Below are positions 1 through 12,000 of a stretch of 64,000 bases of DNA, piece by piece. Positions within the stretch are counted from its first letter, which is position 1; every line of letters begins with the position of its first letter. The translations under genes were made by a program, and so were the position numbers. The notes below the pieces were generated by a model that saw only the letters and a list, made by a program, of their open reading frames with translations, had not been told where the DNA came from and did not search any database. The DNA comes from Cytophagaceae bacterium (GTDB taxonomy: Bacteria > Bacteroidota > Bacteroidia > Cytophagales > Flexibacteraceae). The DNA lies in contig JAIXYP010000067.1 in NCBI GenBank assembly GCA_027490155.1, positions 1-64,000 of the forward strand. The letters are read 5' to 3'.

Positions 1-1010
1 CCATCACCATCACACCTAATTTGAACGGTAATACTTTGTTCCAGCTCAATGATGGCAGAAATATTGCCTGAGTTGGTGTAGGTAAAGAAGTCCACATCCG
101 TTTGTTTGTTGCGGATGGCGATGTATTGATTGCTATTTAGCGTGGCACCGAATCGGATACGATAACGTCCAGCTGGCAACACCAACTGAACCATGTTGAC
201 ATTGATGTCTTGACAGCAGCTTTCATTGGGATCCCAATACCCCATAGGTGCCAACCCACAAGCCCCGGGATTGTACGGCCTATACCCATCACAAGCAGCC
301 GCACTATCTTTTATCTCTGGCTGCTTCATCATCCCAAATGGGTAATAGTCCATCTGGTTTTGGACGTAGGCACGGTAAGCCCCATCAAGCATCACCATTT
401 TGCCAGATTCATGTAGTCTATTGCGCTCATCATCAGTCGGTTCGTACTTACGCTTATCGGAGATGGTGGTACGCACATTGCCTAGATGGTCCTTGAGCTC
501 GTAAACTTTTTGGCCTGTTTTTGCAGTGGCGATACGGATGGGGTAGGTGGTGGATATACGATTATATAGTGGTTTAATCGTGTCGGTACCACTATCCAGA
601 GCAGTATACAGCTGGGCTCCAATGATATTTGGTTTGCGAATCCCAATTCTATCAGACCCATAGATTGAAGTCTCGATTTGGGTGCAAATGATGACTGGGA
701 TGGGCATCGTTCCTCCACCAGGTGGGGCTGCTTCAGTCTGTGGGATTTGGTCAATTGGCAACAAGTCTAATCTTCTGGTGTACACCGCCAACGAGTTCCC
801 TGACAAATCTCGCACATGATAGGTCACTAGTGAGTCATAATGCGGGCTTTTGCACGAGCGCACCACCTCAGCCACCCGATTGCCAGCACCGTCATATCGG
901 TATTGGAGGGTGGGTTTACACCAAGGGCTGCACATACCTGTCACACTTAGCAATAACACAAGGATGGTTGCTAGGTGGTGGAGGATGTATGAATTGTTAA
1001 CAGATGGCAC
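1..1010 (-). CDS. Rhs/YD-repeat protein, N-terminal part (3' end beyond left edge)
   Basis: Reading the minus strand from a GTG at 1010-1008 gives an uninterrupted frame to the left edge; an in-frame TAA lies at 1043-1041. It starts with a hydrophobic segment (ILVLLLSVTGMC) that looks like a signal peptide, possibly a lipoprotein one. Typical Bacteroidota Rhs landmarks follow in the usual order: YDGAGNRV, RDLSGNSLAVY, IYGSDRIGI, ELKDHLGNVR and DYYPFGMM. After that comes an inserted stretch with several cysteines. The NGKE/YDYGAR core expected next would be off the window. An internal ATG (935-933) is an alternative start but would remove the signal peptide. Only one YD unit precedes the core region, so this is a very short Rhs protein compared with typical family members of well over 1000 residues. 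Same strand as the Rhs core/lipoprotein pair upstream. Family assignment is firm; start codon is uncertain. Confidence 0.7.
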   Translation of the reverse strand, partial: MPSVNNSYILHHLATILVLLLSVTGMCSPWCKPTLQYRYDGAGNRVAEVVRSCKSPHYDSLVTYHVRDLSGNSLAVYTRRLDLLPIDQIPQTEAAPPGGGTMPIPVIICTQIETSIYGSDRIGIRKPNIIGAQLYTALDSGTDTIKPLYNRISTTYPIRIATAKTGQKVYELKDHLGNVRTTISDKRKYEPTDDERNRLHESGKMVMLDGAYRAYVQNQMDYYPFGMMKQPEIKDSAAACDGYRPYNPGACGLAPMGYWDPNESCCQDINVNMVQLVLPAGRYRIRFGATLNSNQYIAIRNKQTDVDFFTYTNSGNISAIIELEQSITVQIRCDGD

Positions 1011-1188
1011 TCTAAAAGTGTAAGTAAGGGGAGGTAAAAGTTAGCATTGCTAAGGTATGGAAAGTTTGAGGTTTTGCCAACGTGTTTCAAAATCTTGTTT
1101 TGGGCAATAGTTGTATTCCAATTTGTAGCTCTAGTTTGTCGTGCAAGAATGAAGTAGCTTTGAAAGGGCATACTTCCATCTTTAAAAA

Positions 1189-1659
1189 TTACTCTGCTAT
1201 TACAGAAACATCAATGATTTCAGTAAATCTTAATAAGGAATCTATTTCAGATTTTGTGCCAATATAAAATTCTGTAAACCTATATCTATCATTGCTGGTA
1301 TTATCCATTTTTTGAGTTCCTGACGGGCCCATTAATCCTACAATTACATTGTCAGGCACTTTTTTTAGTAGAACAAAAGAGGGTATTCGATTTCTTGTGT
1401 CGAGATCTCCTCGATAGAATTCTACAAATCCGATCCAACCAAGGTTTTCTGAAAATTGCGTTTTTAATATACCATTTGGGGGTATTTCGTAAACACGCTT
1501 GCCATCTTTATAGTTTATGGGTTTGCCGTTAACTTGATTGAATAGTACTATAATATGACCTTTGTAATTCGCTGGAACAAGAACAATTTCTTGCTCTGCC
1601 CTGTCGCAAGACGCGAGCAGAGATAAGAATGCAAAACCTATGAAAATAATTATTTTCAT
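1189..1659 (-). CDS. lipoprotein, candidate immunity partner of the Rhs C-terminal domain
   Basis: 156 residues. It starts with a lipoprotein signal (MKIIIFIGFAFLSLLASC, lipobox LLASC), so the mature protein should be anchored to a membrane through Cys18. The body (VLVPANYKGHIIVLF, YEIPPNGILKTQF) resembles a widespread family of small Bacteroidota lipoproteins, perhaps DUF6843, whose function is unknown to me. Its ATG overlaps the TGA of the upstream Rhs core gene by four bases (ATGA, 1656-1659), which implies translational coupling. In Rhs loci the gene immediately after the toxin-bearing C-terminus is normally the cognate immunity protein, so immunity is inferred from position. A lipidated immunity protein would imply a toxin that acts in the periplasm or on the envelope. 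Confidence 0.75.
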   Translation of the reverse strand: MKIIIFIGFAFLSLLASCDRAEQEIVLVPANYKGHIIVLFNQVNGKPINYKDGKRVYEIPPNGILKTQFSENLGWIGFVEFYRGDLDTRNRIPSFVLLKKVPDNVIVGLMGPSGTQKMDNTSNDRYRFTEFYIGTKSEIDSLLRFTEIIDVSVIAE

Positions 1660-2585
1660 TTATTGAAGTCCTCCTTGACCTTTTGATTCCATTGTTCAAC
1701 AGTGTACTTGCGTTTATCTTGCCTAACACCAGTGAAGTTGCCTTTCTTGTCAAACTGCACTTTCATATTTACTTTGAATAGATCTTTCTTGTTGTCACCG
1801 GCAAGATCCCAAAGTCCACCATTTTCTCTTTTGGCACCAAGAAACAATTCTTTGCCAGACTGGTCCTTAATAAACGCCTCCGTACTTGGGAAAGCATCAC
1901 CGGAAAAAGAACCTGTAATACTAAGAGTTCCATTGCTAAGATCTTCACTAAACGATAGTCCAGCATGTACATCTAAACTAGGTGTAAAAAATGAAGGTGT
2001 GATTGGATCTTTGCCTGAATGGCTAAAGCTAAATGAGCAAAATCCTTCTGCAAAGGTTGTCTCAAGTGAACTTAAAGGTTCTGCCCTATTAAAAACTGGA
2101 GGCATCCAAATCATTGGGTTGGCATTAATAAGACCACCAAATAAAATAGTATAATCACTATTTGAGGTAGGTTGTGTAGTCTTGTTGGCTGATGGGTCTA
2201 TAGTAAATTTGGAATTAACTCTAGCAGTGCCGGTAAATGATGGACCTCTACCATCTCCTGCAAATTTTCCAAGTGCAACTGTTGGTGTTGAAATAAATGA
2301 ACGAATAAACACCGGCCATGGGTATTTCCCATCAACGTCCATAAGTGAAATAGGATTATTAGCCCCATAAGAATATGGAGATAAATTTATTAACTTGTGT
2401 GTTAACGGATCCAATGTCAAGAACTTTCCAATCCCCCCATCATAAAGCCGTGCACCATAATCATACCGCCCCCCAAGAAGCCCCATGCTCTCCTTGCCGT
2501 TGTAGCGATATCTGTAGGCCGTATCCATGCCAGCTAAAATAGGACAAACCTTCGTCACCACCAAACTATCAATCGCCAAATCCAC
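1656..2585 (-). CDS. Rhs core with variable C-terminal (toxin-like) domain
   Basis: 309 residues from GTG. The N-terminal ~85 residues hold the Rhs repeat-associated core: YRYNGKES, YDYGARLYDGG, GKFLTLDPLTHK, SPYSYGANNPI and MDVDGK. After that boundary, where polymorphic toxin domains usually begin, comes a ~220-residue domain I do not recognise. It is rich in Phe, Ser and Gly and contains LSFSEDL, GSFSGDAFPS and WDLAGDNKK. The reading frame stays open upstream to 2681 and encodes a signal-peptide-like stretch (CFTRLLFIVIATQTSVA) but no ATG, GTG or TTG before 2585. Either a rare start codon (e.g. ATA at 2678) is used, or the 5' end is damaged. The stop overlaps the start of the lipoprotein gene. 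The gene looks like an orphan core-toxin module rather than a full Rhs protein. Confidence 0.75.
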   Translation of the reverse strand: MDLAIDSLVVTKVCPILAGMDTAYRYRYNGKESMGLLGGRYDYGARLYDGGIGKFLTLDPLTHKLINLSPYSYGANNPISLMDVDGKYPWPVFIRSFISTPTVALGKFAGDGRGPSFTGTARVNSKFTIDPSANKTTQPTSNSDYTILFGGLINANPMIWMPPVFNRAEPLSSLETTFAEGFCSFSFSHSGKDPITPSFFTPSLDVHAGLSFSEDLSNGTLSITGSFSGDAFPSTEAFIKDQSGKELFLGAKRENGGLWDLAGDNKKDLFKVNMKVQFDKKGNFTGVRQDKRKYTVEQWNQKVKEDFNK

Positions 2586-3003
2586 CTCACCTAGTATGCG
2601 AATGTGGGTTAAGGTGTCAGTAGCGACGGATGTTTGGGTAGCTATAACGATGAAAAGTAGTCGCGTAAAACAAAGTATCTTTTAATGTCTTAACATAACC
2701 GTAACAGATTGGGAGTTTGATCGCCCTTATTGCTATGCACTTAGTTTGCCAAGGAGTCGACTATCCCAGTTCGTACATTTGCTTCGATACGTTTCTGGTA
2801 ATAAAATCAGGATTTCGTTGGCAGTTTGGGCATCCAAATGCTGATTTGTCGTAATGGCTTGTATACAATGATTAATTCTGCTGCAACGATAGCCTTACTA
2901 AACCTGATTGCAGTTTATTTCGTACCTTTGCACTGGGTCGCACAAAGTGCTAAGTGACCCGCATAGTACTGGTCTGAGCAACCAACCCTTACCCTGAATA
3001 AAT
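2586..3003. other. intergenic region between divergent Rhs and giant surface-protein genes
   Basis: The left ~95 bases continue the open frame of the Rhs core gene and encode a signal-peptide-like segment on the minus strand. The rest has no convincing gene. It must carry the promoter of the giant surface protein; the best -7-like box is at 2923-2930. Confidence 0.5.
2923..2930 (+). promoter_or_regulatory. putative Bacteroidota -7 box (TACCTTTG)
   Basis: TACCTTTG fits the Bacteroidota -7 consensus TAnnTTTG and lies 73 bases before the ATG of the 4065-residue surface protein. I do not see a TTG at the usual ~19-20 base spacing upstream, so this is a weak call. Confidence 0.35.
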
Positions 3004-6000
3004 ATGTTTCGAACCGTACGACGGGTCAGCCTGATTATACAGGTTTATACTCGTTTAGTCGTCATACTGGCATCCTTGGTCAGCCTGATGCCCACGCTAG
3101 CCCTAGCAAGCACCAAAACTTGGTTGCCATCGACCACTGGCACCTTTAGCTGGACAACAGGCACCAACTGGTCTGGTAGTACGGTGCCAATTGCTGGCGA
3201 TCTGGTCATCATAGACCCCGCTGCTGTCCAGACCATATCCAACCTACCAACCATTAGTTTGGGTAGCTTAACGATAGGTGGCATCAACAACAGAGCCATT
3301 ACTTTCAGCGCCGTCACTGCAACCTTGACGGTTACTGGCGAAACCAACCTGAGCACAAGCGTTAGTTTTGCAACAGGCATAACTGTGGCTTACCTAGGCA
3401 ACTCCACACAAATTGGTGGCCTAGTACAATATCGGTCAAGCTTGAGTTGCAATGCCAATTTCACCGTAACAGGGTCCAGCACCCAGCTCGAGTTCATAGC
3501 TGCCAACTTAAATTTTTCAGGCACTGGCACCCTCAATATTACCAACGGAGCGCGACTGATCAACTCATCGTCTGGCACGGCCCTGATCAACATCAACACC
3601 ATTGACCTAAGTGCCAACGGTAATTACAGGCACAACCGAAACGGAGGGGTAGTGCCTACTGCCACTTGGGGCAGTAGCACACTATGCGAAATTGTAGGAA
3701 TCACCAACGCCCCTCCCACAGGTATCAATCAGTCCTTCTTTGACCTAACATGGGCATCTAGCCAAACTGCCAACATCAACCTCAATATTGGCGACGGCTT
3801 TCAGGTTCGTGATGACTTCTCTGTCACGCGAACCACCAATAGCAATACTGCAGCCAATGGCATCAACGGGAACAGCGCGATCGGTTTTGCCCTTACCCTT
3901 TATAGCTCGGCAGAGGCTGTTGATAGGGTATTTAGCATCGGGAAGAACTTCAATCTTATTGCGCCCAATGCCGCCTCGAGCAATGTATTTGTAGTCCTGA
4001 ATGCGGCCAGTGGTACCAACAGAATTACGTTCAACATCGGTGGTAATTTTAGCCTTAGGGGCGACCTGAACCAGACTATTTCTCCACGGTTTTTGCAGTC
4101 AACCGCATCAAAACCATGCACGGTGAATGTTGCAGGTTCCTATTTTCAGGGTGCACGTTCCGAGTACCATATACTGGACCCAGGCACAACAGTAGGTTGC
4201 GTCGGGACGCTCAGCGTAGCAGGGGATGCCTATGTAGGCACTGCCGCAGTTGCTGACAATGCAAGTAATAACGCTTTGTTGGCCGGGATCTGGTGGAGCA
4301 GTGCATCTGCTGCCTCCAACAACAATAATGCAACCCTTGTCGTGGGCAGTACTAGCATAGCTGGTCGTCTTATCCAGGCAACCTGTGGTGGCTATTTAGG
4401 AATAGTAGGCGGCAATACGGCCAACACGGGCAATACTGTCAGGTTCACTACCTATGGTGACGTTTTGCTTAATGGTATTGGCCTCAATTCAGCCAACACC
4501 CCCAGACCTGCCCTAGCTGGTTACTATACTTCCAACACCGTTAATAGTGCCAACATCACCATCGAGGCACTGGCAGTTAACGGTACAGGTGGCAACTTTT
4601 TACATGCCTCGAGTGGCGCATTTCTGCCCTTCTTTGCCAATGGTGCCACGCGTTTTGCAGGCAGTAGCTCGGCTTTTGTGCTCAATCTTGCCGGAAACCT
4701 CATATCAACTACAACGTCTGAGCACAACTACTTGTACACAAGCGGTACAGGCAATTCATTTACAGCGACCGTAGGAGGTGCCTTAAGCTATCAAAACACG
4801 GTAGCTAGATTTATATCAAGCAATGCCAACGACAATACCAGCACCATAAGTGCAGCAGGTATTAACATCATCTCAGGTACGACTACATTTTCGGACAATG
4901 GAGGCACTGCCGCTGGCTGCAGCTTGGTGGTAACATCTTCAAAACCATTGACGATCGGTGGCGGGACGGTAAATTTCCAGAACAATACCAGCACAGCAAC
5001 AACGAATGTGCTGGATGTAACTACCGCAGGTATTGTGCAGTCAGGTGGCATATTCAATATGTATCCATCCACTGTTGCTTCCCTGCCTGCTACACTCAAA
5101 CTTAATGGCGATGTAAGGCTTTCTAACGGTACACTTCAGTCTGCCGCTTCAGTTCCGGTAAGCACCAGACGGGGGCAACTCTTGTTTGCAAGTGGTAGCA
5201 ATTTGCTCACGATAGCCTCTGCAGGTTTTGTGTATAATAGTTTTGTGGATGTCGCCATCGCGAACGGCAGCAGTACACGGCTTACCATGTCCAGCAGACT
5301 AGCAGGCAATCTGATAAACGATGGCTCACTGCTTTGGCCCACAGGCAACAATGCAGCCCTGCTCACGATAACCGGCAATATCTCTGGCAACGGTTTGCTT
5401 AATATGTCAGGCGCGGCCCACCAGCTAACCATTCAGGGTCCAGGACCACATTCGTTTGATACCATCATTAACTCTGGCACTGGGTCAACAGTATGCTACA
5501 ACTCTAGCCTACCGCAGACATTAGCCGGGGCAAACTACGAGCGATTGATCCTGACGGGAGCTGGCGCTAAAACCCTCGGCAGTAGCACCATGGTCGCTTC
5601 GGATTTCATAATCCAGAGCGGCGGCAACCTGACGCTATCCGCCACTGGCAGTAAACTTGTGTTGAACGGAGTCGTTACCACCAATACATCAAGCATTATT
5701 GCAGGTGCAGGTGTTGCCGATTCCATAACAGTAAATGGACTGGTACAAACAGCCATTTTTGACCTAGGAACTTCTGCAATTGCCCACGTGCTAAGGTTTA
5801 ATAATGATTTGTATGGTGCGACGATAAATGCAACAAATAACACACTGGGTACGGTAATATTCGGTAAAAATGGAAATCAATCTATTCCAGGGGGCACCTA
5901 TAACAACTTAATTATTGATGGCTCGGGGGTGAAAACTACCAACGGCGCTACACTTTTGGTCAATACCTTTTTAACACTTCGGGGTGGACAATTGCTTGCA

Positions 6001-9000
6001 AACCTAGAAAATGACCCGTCGGTTAGTGCAAGCTCTAGTGGGCTACGCATAACTACTGGTGGGACCATTGTTATGGATGGAGGCGTATGTGGTACCAGCC
6101 CGAGAGTGGTAGGCACCAACGGTTTCTATAACCTGACTTATAACCAGTCAGCTACCTCGGGATATGAAATCAACCCCGCAGCGGGCGTATTGGCTACCCT
6201 TACAGTCAATGGCACATTAACATTAGGAAATAATATAGCCGTAGGAGATGCTGCAAATAGTGGGACCATTGTACTTGGTACTGCTGGTCGGATTAGGCTG
6301 GGCAACAGAAACCTAACCTACACTGCCAGCACGGCACCTGCAATCACAGGGACTTTTGGCCAAACCAATGCCTATATCGAAACCAATGGGGTCGGCAATC
6401 TGATTTTTAACCTGGGCACCACCCGGGCAAACTATAACTTCACCTATCCACTATTTGCTGGTTATTATTCGCCGTTGACGATCAACAGCACAGCTGGCAC
6501 AGTTTCGGCCTCTGGGCTTACGATACGTGCCATAGCTAATAGGCCATCAGCAACAGGCACCAATGCCGGGGCTTTGCATTACCTATTATCTACCACGGGT
6601 GCATGGGCTGGTCTGACAGGGACAATTGACATTGGCTACAATACAGCAGTGGTAACTGGCACACAAGCCAGTTATGTCATGAGGCAGTACAACCTGACCG
6701 CAGGCGGTGGTTGGCAAACCTTGGCAGGTACAAATGCTGGCTCAGCGCCATTGTTTACCCATACGGCGTCTATCTCGACCTCTTTTGTTGCTGCAGCCAA
6801 TTATATCCTAGCCATTGGGGAGTCGGCTGCATTTCCTGCGACCATTTACTATTCGCGTCAGACAGGCAACTGGTCTGCAAACAGCAGTTGGAGTACGGCT
6901 AGCCATGCTGGCAGTGCAGCCACAGTGCCTCCTACAGGCGCAGTGGTGGTCATAGGTGCTGGCCATGTCATTACTGCCGATGTTAGCAATATCAACCTCA
7001 GTCAGGCAAATATTGTCACTAACGGCACGCTGGACTTAATGGAAACCAATAACCAGAACTTAGGTGAGGTAAATGGGGACGGAACACTACGGTTTACTGC
7101 TAATACAGCAGAGCCAACTTGGCCGGCTGGCGACTTTACAAGATTTTTTGGCAGCGGATCCAACAGCACGGTGTCCTACGCTGGCTCTGGAAGTTATAAT
7201 CTACCAACCGCAATAATTGGCTATAACAATCTTACAATCACCGGAGGTGGCACAAAACAAGGCCCAGCGATTGCAATTACCATTAACGGCATATTGACCC
7301 TAGGTAGTGCGACTGTCACAACAACATTTGCTGCTACAGGTGACCTGTACTTTACAAATGGTGGCACTGTTATCAATGTTCCTAATGGCAATTTTGCCTC
7401 ATTAAATCACCTTTCGGGTACAGCTTTCTTTACAGGCAATGGTATCCAGAATGTGGTAGCTGGCAATAATGGGCAGCTATTCTTCATGCGGAATATCGAT
7501 ATTGCTGCCCAGAGTATTTTACGGCTGACAGGTGGCAGTTCCAATAACCAATTCAATATTCAGGGTAATCTGCGTGTAGCCTCAACCAGCAGTGTTGGTT
7601 TTCAGACGGATGCTAATTTTAGTTTGGTCACCTTCATTGCAAATAGCACAGTCTCGGCCCCCAATGGCTCCACCCTAGGTTTTACCTCGGTTTCCATTGC
7701 AAGCAACGTTACAGTAATTAACTCGGCAAGTTGGTCCCTAAGGAGGGATATTCTCAACAATGGTACCCTTAATAATACTGCGGGTACCCTCTATTGGGGT
7801 TGCCCAACCTGCATTTCTGGTACGATATACTCCACCACAGGCACTGCCACAACAACATTTAACAATGTGGAGCAGACCATAAACACGTTCATGGCCAACT
7901 GGTCGATGAGCTTTACGGTTAATGGCACTTATTCCATGAGCCGATATACTAGTGGAGGTACAGATATGGGGGCGCTGATCAACGCTGATGGCGCTAATCT
8001 TACATTTGCATTCAACCATCTGAACATAGCCAATGGCACTCTTGCCACTGAACAGCCATCAGCACTTAGTACTACTCATACATTTTCGATAAGGGGAAAT
8101 TTAACCATTGGGGCAGGGGTTCTGAACCTAGTTTCTACCAACGGACTATTGGTCAATAATGCCAATTTAAACATCCTGGACCCTACTGCTAAACGGTACT
8201 TGATCGGCAATACAATAACCACCAACGTCGTCACGGTCCGGAACATCGTCGTAAGCAGCGGCACAGGCCTAGTAGATGTCAGTGGTACGGGTAGCATCAC
8301 CCTTACAGGGTCATTGACCCAAAACTCGGCCAATAGAATCCAGATGGTGAGCACGCCAGTTGCAAACACCACCTTACGCATTTTGTTCGTGTCTGGCACA
8401 TCAGTCGAAATTAATGGGTCAGGCACCGGTACCATCATCCTTCCTAACATATCCATCGGCACCTCTGGTACACGCCTAACATTAAGACGCCCAATTACCA
8501 TCACCGGCTCACAAACGTCAGGTGGGTCGGCCTGGAATACCCGTATGTTAGGCTTGGAAGGCGGACTAACGACAAACCCCGTTTTCAATACCAATGGTCA
8601 GGTTATTACCATCAATGGCCAAGGTGAGATTGTTTCCGCTTCATTAGATAATGGCACCGTACCAGGCAACTCCGACTGGATTATAGCGCCGAACGGAAGC
8701 CTTACCTTGCTGGGTAACATTTTCTTCGGCAAGCTGACCATGGGTGGTAACATGACCATATCAAATGATCTTTTTTGTAGGTCGACTGATGTAGATTTTG
8801 AAGAAAACACCATAACCTTGAACACAGGTACTGAACTCAGGGTATCTGGCGTGACTAGAACAAAGCACCCGAACGGATTATTTGTCAGTACAGGTAATGC
8901 ATCAGTTGTTGGGGGTACCTATTCTGATGGAGGCAACGGAATGCGGGTCGATTATCTTGCTGACCAGCCACAGGCCGTTACGGCACGCTGGTACACTCGC

Positions 9001-12000
9001 CTTGGCCTTCACGGAGGCATAAAACTGCTTTCGGGAGGTGTAACTGCACAAGACTCTCTGTTCTGTACCACCAGGGTCAGGTTCGGCACCACCGCCCTTA
9101 ACTTTGTCATAAATGGTGTTATGAGGGCTGCAACCGGCACTTTTGATATGACAGGGGCCAACCACAACCTGTTTTGCAGGGGCAGATCGCATGACCTCGG
9201 TACTTTAATAACTAGCATAGATTATACCTCCACCGTGACTTATGATGGGGGGCTTAACTGCAACATTTTCAGCAGTCCTAACTACCGTAACCTAACCATC
9301 AGCTCGAGCACTAAAACGATGTCAGGCCCAGCCACGGTAAGCGGAACGATTAACTTAACGTCTGGTACTGTCAATTTTGGCAATAATGACCTAACGCTAG
9401 GCCTCTCACCTCAACAACCTGGCAGTTTGACCTACACTGCTGGCATGTTTGTGCTGAATGGTACTGGTGCTTTCAACAGATGGTATGGCATCTCTGGCCT
9501 TCCTACCTCAGCTGCTGGCAACACGGCATTTTACCCCATATTTTCAACTGCGGGCGAAAATCGCAATGTTTATATCTACTTCAATAGTGCTAATGCCTTA
9601 GCAGTAGGTGGCGTAATCGGCATTGCCCAAGGTCAGGAAACTGGTATTGTTGCCCTCTCGCCTACTTTTAACGATGGCGGACAGCTACAAGAAAACAGGA
9701 CAAGATCATTCTGGTCATTCGCTAGTCCTATTCAACCTCCCGTATTGGCTAATGGAGGTGCAATGGCAGTACAGGTCTATGGTCAGGGAACTTGTGCCCC
9801 AGTTTCCAATGCTGCCGCCCAAGACCTAAGGCTGAACAAAGTAGGAAGTGCTGTAGGTACCAATCTGCCGGTTGCCCTAGCATCCACCACCTTACCAATC
9901 GTGGAGCGCACAAGCCTAGCACTTGCCGATCTTTTAGGTACCTTTTACATTACAGGATCAGCCACTAATCTCCCGGCCAACATCTGGAGAGCCATTGCCA
10001 ACGGCAACTGGTCGTCAGGTGCAGTTTGGGATATAGGCGTGCAACCAGCCTCGGACGCTGTTGTAATAATACCTAGTGGCAGGACGGTCAGCCTAACTGC
10101 CAATGCCAGTTGTCGGTCCGTTTTGGTGGAAAGTGGCGCCATTTTTACCACGGCAAACAATAAAGTAACCTTAGGTGCTGGTAGCATTTCGACCATCAAT
10201 GGCACCCTGAACACCGCCAACACAAGTGCAAGCCCGATTTTTGGAACGGCCACCTCCACTTTTGATGTTGTAACCAATGTTGCGCCTACACCTCCAGTAA
10301 TGGCATTGGGCAATACCTCCACGGTCAACTACAATGGGACAACTGCGCAGTTTGTACAGCCATTACAGTACAACAACCTGACCATAAGTGGCAGCAATAG
10401 ATCTGGCAATGTCGTTTTTGAAACGACAGGCATTATCAGCGTGAGAGGACAGTTTACCACAACTGCCACCTTTACTACTGGCAATGCGTACCAAACAGCA
10501 AGCTCATCATTCCGATTCAACGGAATCTCGTCACAGGTTTACGCCGGATCTTTTAATTTCCATAACCTAGACATTTCTTGTGCTGGCGGCATGAATATGA
10601 ATGGTACTATTGGGGTGACTGGTGACCTAACAGGAACTACAAACAACCTTACGGAAAACAACTGCAGTACATTCAACTTTAACGGAACGGGGAATCAAAC
10701 TATTCCAGCCAAGTCTTATTGTAACCTGAGGGTAACAAATGGCAGCCGCACCGTAACGCTGTCGAGTACCGGTACAATATTGGTTAGTGGTACGTTTACC
10801 CCCACTTATAGTGCTACTTACGTATCCACAGGGTCAACCTTTGATTATTCGATAGGAGGCCCCGTCGTTAACTTCCAGTACAATAATCTTGTTATATCAA
10901 ACTCTACCACCCGTGTTCTAGATAACTCAACGAACGGTCCGGGTGCAATACTGATAGCAGGCAGTTTTACATTGCCTGATGCTACCTTTTTGGTTACTAC
11001 TGGCAGCACCGTGACGTATAACGGAACAGGTGCTCAAACCATTTTGGGGGGCATCACCTACCATAACCTCAATGTGATAAACGACAGAGGAGCAGCCAAC
11101 ATAGCCATAGGCAATGGCAGTACGGTGACCGCCCAGGGCAATCTGAATCTATCCTTTACAACGACAGGTACCCAAGCTATTAGTACCATCGCCCTGCCCA
11201 GCACCAGTACAGAGCAAAGTATCACGCTCAACAACTCTGGATTTTTTCAAAACCTTATCTTGTCAGGATCAATAAAAAATCTCCTTAGCAATGTCAGGTT
11301 TGACGGAGGATCAACCATTACACTCAATGCCAACGTCAGGTTAAACGGCTTTGACTTTATTATGGGCAATACCAGCTCGAGCCTGTTCTGCAACTTTGCA
11401 GCAAGCCCTACTGGTCAGTTGATCTATAACAGTACAGGGGCTCTGGTACGGGTATATCCTAATGGGTTAACCTTGCCAGCAATTACTGCACCCTCTGGCG
11501 CTAACCAACACTTCAATTTCCCGATCGCAAACTTTGCGAGCCAAACGAGGCAAGTATATCTAATAAACAGTACCTCACGCGCATCGACTAGCACATGGTC
11601 CATCCGTATAGCCTACAACGAAGGCAACAATACGCAGGTAGCGCCAAACAACGTTACCGTCAATAGCCAACTGATTAACAGGATCACCAGAGGGAGTTGG
11701 CGCATCACCTCCGGATCTGTCGGTCTCACCAATTTAGGTTTGGCCTTTGCTAGTTTTGGTATGTTTAATGTTACCAACAGCAACTTGCTACGTGCTGTCT
11801 CGGGTAGTGATAATGTTCCGGCCAGCATTGCTGTACCAGCGGGTACGTGGTCGGGTACTGGCACCTTCCCGTCCTACTTACTTACCAGCACCAATGTACT
11901 TGGCGCTGCAGATTTCAATGATGATTTCTACTTCATTGGTTCTGAAAACACCAATTTCGGCAATGCCTATGTAGCAAATCTTCCGGGTGGCTCATGGGAT

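Noticed and set aside
1702-2154. 150-codon plus-strand frame
   Set aside because: It is antisense to the Rhs core gene, which has a recognised core domain and coupled downstream gene.
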